From Fidelibacterota bacterium (lineage in GTDB: Bacteria; Fidelibacterota; Marinisomatia; Marinisomatales; UBA1611), in contig DQOT01000372.1 in assembly GCA_015658495.1 (NCBI GenBank), positions 1-10,359 on the forward strand: a DNA stretch of 10,359 nt. Direction: 5' to 3'. A program made the translations under genes and the position numbers. The notes below the pieces were generated by a model. The model saw nothing but the letters and a program-made list of their open reading frames with translations. It was not told the DNA's origin and searched no databases. Positions 1-6,825 of this stretch are shown piece by piece (position 1 is the stretch's first letter; each line of letters begins with the position of its first letter).

Positions 1-260
1 TAACTGTTTCATAATGAGTTTTTTCTGGATGTGAATACTTTCATTTCTATGATTGTAACGCCAGACATATTCAGCCAGATAAAGGGGCAACCGCTCCTTT
101 CGGATACCACCTTTTGCGGCCAGTCTTTTTTTAAGGTAACCCCAAAAACCTTCCAGCCCATTGATATGATTTCCTTTGCCGTCACTGTACTCGCCTTTAT
201 GGTGTTTGACAAGGCGGTGCACCCTTTAGCGGCAACACCTGTACTGCTTGCCCACCTTAT
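1..260 (-). pseudogene. IS1595/ISXO2-type transposase, C-terminal remnant, frameshifted and cut by window edge
   Basis: This is the end of a DDE transposase that would have moved an IS1595-family insertion sequence. The minus-strand frame from 225 to 1 translates without a stop into about 75 residues. They include VKHHKGEYSDGKG, then NHINGLEGFWGYLKKRL (motif core at 168-142), then LPLYLAEYVWRYNHRNES. This H-I-N-G-x-E-x-F-W block followed by a Y-N-H-R tail is typical of the ISXO2-like domain around its last catalytic position. Just upstream that frame has a TAA (228-226). The matching sequence (SSTGVAAKG, 248-222) lies in another frame, so a frameshift falls near 222-225. Nothing resembling the zinc ribbon or the first catalytic aspartates is intact between here and the channel gene. 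The frame runs off the window at base 1, so its stop and any inverted repeat on that side are not visible. I recognise the family from motifs; a dead remnant is more likely than an active element. Confidence 0.72.
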
Positions 261-307
261 ATTTGGGGGGAGCATAGCCGAAGTGTGGCGAATAATGTAA
301 GTTTGGA

Positions 308-2275
308 TCAGGATTCATCCCTTGCAAGGGCGATCAATCCATCCTCGGGTGTCAGGGTAAATTTCTCATTTTTGTCCGGAATCAACGTAATGCCAAACAT
401 TTTATCTTTCTCTTTTTGTTCTGAATGGAGTTGCGCCCCCAGGATAACTTCGCCGCGTAGTTGAGCAGCCCTAACGCATTCGCCATAGGAAACCGTAATG
501 GATTCTTTTCCATCAAAGGGAAAATAGTAGGTAGCAGGTTTAATGTAAAGTTCGCTGCCTTCCGCCTGGAAAAGGTCATCATAAACATCCAATGCCAGCG
601 GTTCTTCCGAAACCTGCGCCATTATTTGAGATACGAATTGGTTTGACACCATGAAATCTTTCACGCCGCTGTTCAAGATGATATCAATATTTTCACTATC
701 CATAACTTCGGTGATGAGTTTTGGCCATTGACTCGAACCGGAATTCCGCAGGATCTGGCGAATTCGGATCAGCAGGGAAATCACAAAAGCATCCATTTCT
801 TCGATGGTGGCGCCACCGGGAGACAGAATTAGTAAACTATCAAAACTCTGCGGATCAATGTCATGCAATTTATTAAGGTCATTGAAATCCATTTGATTGA
901 TGGAAATGTTCAATCCGGGATTTACCTCTGATAAATTCGCCTTGATTGCATCCATTTCTCCATTTATCTCGGATACATAGGTGCATAATTCCGATCCTGC
1001 AGGAAGGTAACTACACAATTTTTCCATGATGATGTCTGTCTTAGGCGTCCAATTCAAAAGGGCAATCCGTTGATTCCGGAGGCTTGTAGCAATTTGCGGG
1101 ATTTCAGAAGTCCGGGCATCATAAACAGGCTCCTTGAAATAAAAGATGGTGGAGTCGTCCTCTGCAAAAACAATGAGTTCATCTTCATCAGTCACTGGTG
1201 TATCTATGGGAGGGTTCAAAATGATTTTACCCTCCGCATTATGAATTCCCATGGGGGTACTGCTTTTGAATCGGTAGGTACTTTCACCAAAAGTGAGTGG
1301 TCCGCCCCAGCCCTCATCCGGTTGATAAAAATAAAATTCATTGCCATCGAATCCCACCATATCGCTGTAAACCACAGAGAGCCCATTTCGGCTCAAGGCC
1401 AATTGAGCAATCATACGGGATAAAACGCTGACCTCATTCAGCGCTTTTACGGTTCCATTGGAAATATTTTCTGCAAGATCGCGATCCCGATCTGAATGAA
1501 TCTCACACACGATTGGCGGGTGTTCTTCACCCTCACACAGGGCAATAATGGACATGATAGATTTCAATACCAAGGCATCTGCCAATTTTCGCTCTTCTTC
1601 CGGTCGCCAACTCGCAACACTATTCATAATGATAATAGATTTAGCCTCTTCTGCTCTAACCTTTTTCAGGTTTTTGATATTGGTTACTACACCTGATCGT
1701 GTAATGACCCGGGTGGTAATAAAATCCGAAATATTATCCCGGATCACATTATCCATATCTTCTTTATCATCTTCTGCTATGATCACAATGGCCGCATCCG
1801 GTTCTGATTCATTTGCTTCAATGAGTTCCCGTATGATTTCAATGATCCGATCCCCGAATCCCAAAATAAGGGTATGGTCATTTTCCAGGACAAGGCTTCG
1901 TCCCCGGCGCAATTCCGCTAATTTGGCGTCAAACACGCTGGTGATAAATGCAACCATACTAGAAAAGAGGACCAATCCAACCATCACACCGACAATTGAT
2001 GTCATTTTTGCTGCCCAGTTGCTGTCTCCATCTGATTCAGCAGCGGATCCTTCCAAGACAGCCACATAAACTCTCCAGGGAATATCCATCCAACTACTAA
2101 GAGTCTCGTCTGGAATAAGAAAATTGGCAATGACCCTTACGAAGACCATGACAAGAAACCCGCTCATGAAAAGGGCTAATAATGCCAGAAAAATTGAAGA
2201 ACTGCCCTTGGACATAAAATTATCGATGCGATACCGAATTCGCATGCCAAGAGGATAGGTAGATTGTTTACTCAT
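308..2275 (-). CDS. CASTOR/POLLUX-related putative ion channel with RCK-like domains
   Basis: This 655-residue inner-membrane protein resembles the bacterial relatives of the plant CASTOR/POLLUX (DMI1) cation channels. A basic N-terminus with the family-like stretch YRIDNFMSKG (about 15-24) leads into a first membrane helix (about 27-52). A loop, PWRVYVAVLEGSAAE (66-80), sits where a pore helix and filter belong. A second helix (about 93-115) runs into the hallmark KLAELRRGRSLVLENDHTLI (118-137). A Rossmann/RCK-like domain follows, with a degenerate nucleotide-binding turn GFGDR (139-143). A second RCK-like unit starts near residue 401 (RIALLNW). The C-terminal module contains AEGSELYIKPA and RGEVILGAQL. 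There is no T-V-G-Y-G potassium filter, so ion selectivity is unknown. The start is the only ATG before an upstream in-frame stop at 2327-2329 and has no Shine-Dalgarno sequence. The gene is divergent from korA. Family membership is fairly secure; transport of a particular ion is inference. Confidence 0.85.
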   Translation of the reverse strand: MSKQSTYPLGMRIRYRIDNFMSKGSSSIFLALLALFMSGFLVMVFVRVIANFLIPDETLSSWMDIPWRVYVAVLEGSAAESDGDSNWAAKMTSIVGVMVGLVLFSSMVAFITSVFDAKLAELRRGRSLVLENDHTLILGFGDRIIEIIRELIEANESEPDAAIVIIAEDDKEDMDNVIRDNISDFITTRVITRSGVVTNIKNLKKVRAEEAKSIIIMNSVASWRPEEERKLADALVLKSIMSIIALCEGEEHPPIVCEIHSDRDRDLAENISNGTVKALNEVSVLSRMIAQLALSRNGLSVVYSDMVGFDGNEFYFYQPDEGWGGPLTFGESTYRFKSSTPMGIHNAEGKIILNPPIDTPVTDEDELIVFAEDDSTIFYFKEPVYDARTSEIPQIATSLRNQRIALLNWTPKTDIIMEKLCSYLPAGSELCTYVSEINGEMDAIKANLSEVNPGLNISINQMDFNDLNKLHDIDPQSFDSLLILSPGGATIEEMDAFVISLLIRIRQILRNSGSSQWPKLITEVMDSENIDIILNSGVKDFMVSNQFVSQIMAQVSEEPLALDVYDDLFQAEGSELYIKPATYYFPFDGKESITVSYGECVRAAQLRGEVILGAQLHSEQKEKDKMFGITLIPDKNEKFTLTPEDGLIALARDES

Positions 2276-2353
2276 TGGAAATGTGTGGATTATGCATTGG
2301 TTCAGGAGTGGAATCTTAAAAAATTTTCACCCAAGAAAGGGAATTAATTTCTT

Positions 2354-2379
2354 TCTACCATCTGAATCAACTTGGTAGA
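2354..2379. repeat. Inverted repeat TCTACCA-N12-TGGTAGA, candidate operator
   Basis: The two 7-base arms (2354-2360 and 2373-2379) are exact reverse complements separated by 12 bases, so arm starts are 19 bases apart, close to two DNA turns. That geometry suits a dimeric regulator. No poly-T run follows, so it is not a terminator. It lies about 115 bases upstream of korA and 80 bases upstream of the channel start, so it could serve either gene. A chance repeat in AT-rich DNA remains possible. Confidence 0.35.
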
Positions 2380-2404
2380 TTATGCGACGGATTTTTACGA
2401 AATA

Positions 2405-2432
2405 TTGAAAACAATAAAATCATTTCTACAAA
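2405..2432 (+). promoter_or_regulatory. Possible promoter for korA-korB-fumC
   Basis: TTGAAA (2405-2410) and TACAAA (2427-2432) are separated by 16 bases and each matches four or more of the six bases of the sigma-70 type -35 and -10 boxes. A start near 2439 would leave a leader of roughly 50 bases before korA. The palindrome TATTG-N4-CAATA overlaps the -35 box, and one ATTTCTAC copy overlaps the -10 box, as operators often do. FCB-group bacteria often use a different -33/-7 consensus, so this assignment is weak. Confidence 0.22.
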
Positions 2433-2491
2433 CCCAAAAGATTTCTACCCTTCCGCAGGAATTCTAACCCTCCAATTTTAACTAAACACAC

Positions 2492-4333
2492 ATGGGAAAA
2501 ACATTCAAAACAATTGATGAAGCCGTCATTCGGTTTGCCGGCGATTCCGGCGACGGGATGCAGTTAACCGGGGGCCGTTTCACCGAAACAACCGCCATTG
2601 TCGGTAACGATTTAAGCACGCTCCCAGACTTCCCGGCAGAGATTCGAGCACCGGCCGGATCCTTGGCGGGTGTCAGTGCTTTCCAGATCAAATTCTCTTC
2701 CAAGGATATTCATACACCGGGCGATAAACCGGATGTATTGGTGGCTATGAACCCTGCTGCCCTAAAAGTTCATCAAAAAGAATTGATTCCCGGTGGAACT
2801 ATGATCGTTAATACCGATGCATTTACCAAGAAAAACCTGAAATTTGCCGGGTACGAAACCAATCCCATTGAGGATGGCTCACTGGATGATTATTTCACCC
2901 TGATCCCTATCGAAATGAATAAAATGGTAACCAGAGCCTGTGAAGGGTTGGATATGCCCCCGAAACTGGTTGGCAGAACCAAGAACTTTTTCGCCCTGGG
3001 TGTCCTTTTTTACATGTATGACCGTCCTTTAGATACCACAGAAGGCTGGCTCAAGAAAAAATTTAAAGGAAAGGACGCCATTATTGAAGCAAATACCCGA
3101 GCATTGAACGCCGGCTATAATTATGGGGATACGACTGAATTATTCATGACGCGTTTCAAAGTAGAAAAAGCAAATCTTCCTTCAGGAACATACCGGAATA
3201 TGAATGGAAACTTGGCCACATCACTGGGACTTTTGGCAGCTTCGGAAAAATCCGGATTGAATTTATTTTATGGTGGATATCCCATCACACCCGCCAGTGA
3301 TATTCTGCACACACTTGCCACCTGGAAACATTTCGGTGTTCAGACCTTCCAGGCAGAAGATGAGATCGCAGGTATATCATCTGTTATTGGTGCAGCCTTC
3401 ACAGGGAACCTTGCAGTAACGGCCACATCAGGTCCGGGAATTGCATTGAAAGGGGAAGCGATGGGTTTGGGTATTATTACTGAATTGCCCATGGTTATTA
3501 TTAATGTTCAACGGGGCGGACCCAGCACAGGACTTCCAACCAAAACGGAACAATCCGATTTGAACCAGGCACTCTATGGCAGGAATGGCGAGGCACCTAT
3601 GCCCGTGATTGCTGCCGCAACACCGGGTGATTGTTTCTACGCTGCTTACGATGCCTGTCGGATCGCATTAAAGTATATGACACCCGTCATGCTGCTTTCA
3701 GATGGCTATCTGGCAAATGGCTCTGAACCCTGGATGATTCCTAATGTGGATGATTTAGAGGAAATTGATGTAACATTCGTTCACGAGAAGAACAGTGATG
3801 ATGAATTTCTCCCCTACCTGCGGAATGAAGAAACGCTCTCACGACCCTGGGCGATTCCCGGAACTCCGGGGCTCGAGCATCGCTTAGGCGGGATCGAAAA
3901 AGAAGAAAACACAGGCCACGTTTCCTACGATCCTGAAAATCACCACAGGATGGTAGAACTGAGGCAGGAAAAAGTGAACCGTATCCAGCAAGATATTGCA
4001 CCCATCAAAATTTTTGGTGAAGATCATGGCGATATGCTTATTTTGAGTTGGGGCGGCACCTACGGATCGTGTAGATCTGCCGTAGAAACTTTGCAGGAAG
4101 AGGGCAAGAAAGTCTCTCACGCTCATATTCGGTGGATCAGTCCCCTGCCAAAAGATCTGGGCGAGATCATTATCGGATTCAAGAATGTATTGGTTCCAGA
4201 AATCAATTTGGGGCAATTCCTGCGGTTGATTCGCGCTGAATATCTTGTGGATGCAAAAGGGTTAAACCTTGTTCGCGGACGTCCAATTAGCGCATCAACT
4301 ATTGTAGAAACTGTTAAAAAAACACTGGGTTAA
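2492..4333 (+). CDS. korA: 2-oxoglutarate:ferredoxin oxidoreductase, fused gamma-alpha subunit
   Basis: With KorB this enzyme interconverts 2-oxoglutarate plus CoA and succinyl-CoA plus CO2, passing electrons to or from ferredoxin in the cytoplasm. The 613-residue chain is the fused form. An N-terminal gamma domain (about 12-185) opens with AGDSGDGMQLTGG (16-28). The alpha domain I follows, with the conserved YPITP (263-267), TSGPG (312-316) and QRGGPSTGLPTKTEQSDL. The C-terminal domain begins near residue 513 (DMLILSWGGTYGS). Length and order match two-subunit KorAB enzymes rather than four-subunit ones, so separate gamma and delta subunits are not expected. The start is fixed by an in-frame TAA at 2483-2485, two codons upstream; no Shine-Dalgarno sequence is present. 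korB follows after 4 bases. Another 2-oxoacid, such as pyruvate or a branched-chain acid, cannot be excluded from sequence alone, but the adjoining fumarase favours 2-oxoglutarate. Confidence 0.92.
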   Translation: MGKTFKTIDEAVIRFAGDSGDGMQLTGGRFTETTAIVGNDLSTLPDFPAEIRAPAGSLAGVSAFQIKFSSKDIHTPGDKPDVLVAMNPAALKVHQKELIPGGTMIVNTDAFTKKNLKFAGYETNPIEDGSLDDYFTLIPIEMNKMVTRACEGLDMPPKLVGRTKNFFALGVLFYMYDRPLDTTEGWLKKKFKGKDAIIEANTRALNAGYNYGDTTELFMTRFKVEKANLPSGTYRNMNGNLATSLGLLAASEKSGLNLFYGGYPITPASDILHTLATWKHFGVQTFQAEDEIAGISSVIGAAFTGNLAVTATSGPGIALKGEAMGLGIITELPMVIINVQRGGPSTGLPTKTEQSDLNQALYGRNGEAPMPVIAAATPGDCFYAAYDACRIALKYMTPVMLLSDGYLANGSEPWMIPNVDDLEEIDVTFVHEKNSDDEFLPYLRNEETLSRPWAIPGTPGLEHRLGGIEKEENTGHVSYDPENHHRMVELRQEKVNRIQQDIAPIKIFGEDHGDMLILSWGGTYGSCRSAVETLQEEGKKVSHAHIRWISPLPKDLGEIIIGFKNVLVPEINLGQFLRLIRAEYLVDAKGLNLVRGRPISASTIVETVKKTLG

Positions 4334-4337
4334 TATT

Positions 4338-5345
4338 ATGACTGATGTACAAGCACCTTTATTAAAGAAGAAAGATTTTGAATCCGACCAGGCGGTACGC
4401 TGGTGTCCGGGATGTGGCGATTATGCCATTTTAGCCCAGACCCAAAAGAACATGCCATCCTTTGGCCGGAAACGTGAAGAATTTGTATTTGTGTCCGGTA
4501 TCGGTTGTTCCAGCCGATTTCCGTATTACATGAATACCTATGGATTTCACTCTATCCATGGCCGTGCGCCTGCAATTGCCACGGGTGTGAAGATCGCTAA
4601 TCCGGACCTGTCTGTTTGGGTTGTTACTGGGGACGGCGATGGGCTTTCCATTGGTGGTAACCATTTTATGCACGTATTGCGGCGGAATATGGATTTAAAT
4701 ATTTTGATGTTCAATAACCGCATCTATGGATTGACCAAAGGGCAATATTCACCAACATCTGAACAGGGGAAAAAGACAAAAGCCTCCCCCTTTGGATCCA
4801 TTGATTATCCCTTAAATCCGCCATCACTGGCTTTGGGTGCACAAGCAACATTTGTGGCCCGGACCATCGATCGCTGGCAAAAACACTTGGCTGAAATGTT
4901 GGGACGATCTTATAACCATAATGGGGGTTCTTTTATTGAAATTTACCAGAATTGTAACATTTTCAACGATGGCGCTTTTGAAGAATACACCGGTGCGGAA
5001 AAATTTGAGAATGTGATTGAGTTAAAGCACGGTGAACCCATGGTCTTTGCCCAAGGAACGAAAGGGATCAAACTGGATGGATCTAAAGCCACAGTTGTGG
5101 ATATGGAGAAAAATAGTATTGATGATATTTTGATTCACAATGAAACGAATTTGGACCTGGCTCACATTATTGCCAACTGGACATCACACTCCACACTTCC
5201 AGAACCTATTGGTGTTATTTATTGTATTGACAAACCAACTTATAACCAGGAAATGATCAATCAGATCGAAGCGGCCAAAAAGGCCAAAGGGCCAAGTAAA
5301 GTCCAGGACCTTTTGAATGCCGGTGATACGTGGATTGTGGACTAA
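4338..5345 (+). CDS. korB: 2-oxoglutarate:ferredoxin oxidoreductase, beta subunit
   Basis: This is the thiamine-diphosphate-binding and iron-sulfur subunit that partners KorA. At 335 residues it is of usual size. [11 protein letters not shown] gives Cys23 and Cys26, GIGCSSR gives Cys57, and YQNCNIF gives Cys206. Four cysteines with this spacing are the ligands of the single [4Fe-4S] cluster in two-subunit 2-oxoacid:ferredoxin oxidoreductases. The thiamine-diphosphate/Mg2+ motif is [12 protein letters not shown] (98-109), followed by [16 protein letters not shown] (126-141). All expected cofactor residues are present, so the enzyme looks functional. The ATG lies 4 bases after the korA stop with no Shine-Dalgarno sequence, implying translational coupling. 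No ferredoxin-like delta subunit gene lies beside it, which is normal for this class. Confidence 0.93.
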   Translation: MTDVQAPLLKKKDFESDQAVRWCPGCGDYAILAQTQKNMPSFGRKREEFVFVSGIGCSSRFPYYMNTYGFHSIHGRAPAIATGVKIANPDLSVWVVTGDGDGLSIGGNHFMHVLRRNMDLNILMFNNRIYGLTKGQYSPTSEQGKKTKASPFGSIDYPLNPPSLALGAQATFVARTIDRWQKHLAEMLGRSYNHNGGSFIEIYQNCNIFNDGAFEEYTGAEKFENVIELKHGEPMVFAQGTKGIKLDGSKATVVDMEKNSIDDILIHNETNLDLAHIIANWTSHSTLPEPIGVIYCIDKPTYNQEMINQIEAAKKAKGPSKVQDLLNAGDTWIVD

Positions 5346-5346
5346 C

Positions 5347-6744
5347 ATGAGCACACGTACAGAACGGGACAGTATCGGCCCGGTCGAAGTACCTTCTGAT
5401 CGATACTACGGCGCACAAACACAACGTTCTTTTGAAAATTTCAAGATCGGTGGAGAACGGTTTCCCCGGGAATTCATTCGCGCTTATGGCCTGTTAAAAA
5501 AAGCCGCTGCTTCTGTAAATAATGCTTTTGGGAATCTGGATGATTCCACCAAATCGGCCATCCACACTGCGGCTGACGAAGTGATCGAGGGAAAATTAGA
5601 TGACCATTTTCCACTGGTGGTCTGGCAAACGGGTTCCGGGACCCAATCCAATATGAATTTCAATGAAGTGATCGCGAATCGTGCCATTGAAATTCTCGGC
5701 GGAGAATTGGGCAGCAAAGATCCCATTCATCCCAATGACCATGTGAATATGAGTCAGTCCACCAACGATACATTTCCAACCGCCATCAATATTGCTGCTG
5801 TGGAAAGTGTTCATCACCAGTTAATCCCAGCCATGAAACAGTTGCGGGATGCATTGGATAAAAAAGCGAAAACATTTGACCCCATCGTTAAACTGGGCCG
5901 AACCCATCTCCAGGATGCCACGCCCCTCAGTCTCGGACAAGAATTTTCCGGATATGTTTCCGCCCTGGATCATGGATTGAAAAGACTTGAGAATGCATTG
6001 GATCACTGTTACGAATTGGCCATGGGCGGAACCGCTGTTGGCACGGGCATCAATTCTGTTGAAGGATTTGGTGAAGCTGCTGCAAAAGAAATCGCTGAAC
6101 TCACGGGACTCCCATTTCGGACTGCTGAAAATAAATTTGAAGCACTGGGCGGACAGGACAGCATTGTTGAATTATCCGGAGCACTGAAAGTAATTGCTGC
6201 ATCCTTATTTAAGATCGCTAACGATATTCGCTGGCTGGCTAGTGGCCCCAGGTCCGGAATTGGTGAGATCACCATTCCAGCTAATGAACCCGGCTCATCC
6301 ATCATGCCAGGCAAAGTGAATCCAACTCAATGTGAAGCGCTCACCATGCTGTGCACACAAGTGATGGGAAATGATACAACCATTACCATAGCCGGTGCCT
6401 CCGGTAATTTTGAACTGAATGTGTATCGCCCCGTGATTGCGTACAATATTTTACAATCCATTCGTTTATTGGCTGATGGATGCAAATCATTTTTTGAACA
6501 TGCAGTTGTAGGCATCGAACCGAATCAGGAACGGATTGACCACAATCTTTATAATTCGCTCATGCTCGTAACGGCACTGAATCCCCATATTGGCTACGAC
6601 AAAGCAGCGGAAGTTGCGAAGAAAGCATTCAGGGATAAATCAACGCTTCGTGAGACCATTATTGAATTGGGTTATATGTCCGGCGAAGATTTCGACCAAT
6701 GGGTCCAACCAGCCAACATGATCCATCCACGAAAGAAAGATTGA
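5347..6744 (+). CDS. fumC: Class II fumarate hydratase
   Basis: FumC is the iron-independent, homotetrameric fumarase that interconverts fumarate and L-malate in the TCA cycle. The 465-residue protein matches the family's usual length. Visible motifs are [12 protein letters not shown] (Thr99 region), [11 protein letters not shown] (136 onward), [11 protein letters not shown] with His187, and the superfamily signature [11 protein letters not shown] (316-326), whose Ser317/Ser318 correspond to the catalytic serine loop. I chose the ATG at 5347, one base after the korB stop, because family similarity begins right there ([16 protein letters not shown]). An in-frame ATG at 5317 would add ten residues read from inside korB and is unlikely. 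Aspartase and argininosuccinate lyase share the signature, but the N-terminal [18 protein letters not shown] and the overall pattern fit FumC. Adjacency to korAB puts two TCA steps in one transcript. Confidence 0.96.
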   Translation: MSTRTERDSIGPVEVPSDRYYGAQTQRSFENFKIGGERFPREFIRAYGLLKKAAASVNNAFGNLDDSTKSAIHTAADEVIEGKLDDHFPLVVWQTGSGTQSNMNFNEVIANRAIEILGGELGSKDPIHPNDHVNMSQSTNDTFPTAINIAAVESVHHQLIPAMKQLRDALDKKAKTFDPIVKLGRTHLQDATPLSLGQEFSGYVSALDHGLKRLENALDHCYELAMGGTAVGTGINSVEGFGEAAAKEIAELTGLPFRTAENKFEALGGQDSIVELSGALKVIAASLFKIANDIRWLASGPRSGIGEITIPANEPGSSIMPGKVNPTQCEALTMLCTQVMGNDTTITIAGASGNFELNVYRPVIAYNILQSIRLLADGCKSFFEHAVVGIEPNQERIDHNLYNSLMLVTALNPHIGYDKAAEVAKKAFRDKSTLRETIIELGYMSGEDFDQWVQPANMIHPRKKD

Positions 6745-6775
6745 TCCCACGGAACGTTTCTTTCTTTTTCTGTTT
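6731..6775 (+). terminator. Weak terminator-like repeat after fumC
   Basis: GAAAGAAA (6731-6738) is the exact reverse complement of TTTCTTTC (6757-6764), with an 18-base loop, and T-rich sequence follows directly (TTTTTCTGTTTTTCTT). The left arm lies within the last codons of fumC, and the stop codon sits in the loop. The stem has only two G-C pairs, so it would be unstable. It may weaken rather than stop read-through into the PBP gene 81 bases downstream of fumC. Confidence 0.3.
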
Positions 6776-6825
6776 TTCTTCAGAATCCCTGTTCACTGAA
6801 ACGAGGGTAAAGTGTAAATTTTCTC

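Larger units (their letters stand above)
2276..2491. promoter_or_regulatory. Divergent intergenic region between channel gene and kor operon
   Basis: Both neighbouring genes must be transcribed outward from this AT-rich region, so it should hold both promoters. I see four motifs: an inverted repeat TCTACCA-N12-TGGTAGA (2354-2379), a palindrome TATTG-AAAA-CAATA (2403-2416), two direct copies of ATTTCTAC (2422-2429 and 2441-2448), and a small stem AGAAAG/CTTTCT (2334-2339 with 2351-2356). No open reading frame, tRNA or recognisable riboswitch is evident. Toward the channel gene, a weak TTGATT-N17-TTAATT pair can be read on the minus strand, but I would not rely on it. Confidence 0.5.

Noticed and set aside
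220..230. Programmed ribosomal frameshift in the transposase
   Set aside because: There is no clear slippery heptamer and IS1595-family transposases are normally read from one frame; decay is the simpler explanation.
31..300. An 89-codon plus-strand open frame at the left edge
   Set aside because: It is antisense to the transposase remnant, whose minus-strand frame gives clear family motifs.
1548..2069. A 173-codon open frame on the plus strand inside the channel gene
   Set aside because: It lies wholly antisense to a well-supported coding sequence, is rich in Ser/Ile/Thr as expected from a reversed frame, and matches no family I recognise.
5317..5346. Upstream ATG for fumC adding ten residues
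   Set aside because: The extra codons lie inside korB and read [10 protein letters not shown], unlike FumC N-termini; the ATG at 5347, one base after the korB stop, fits better.
6792..6820. TTCACT-N17-TAAATT as a promoter for the PBP gene
   Set aside because: Transcription would begin at or just past the start codon, requiring a leaderless message; matches are only four of six in each box.
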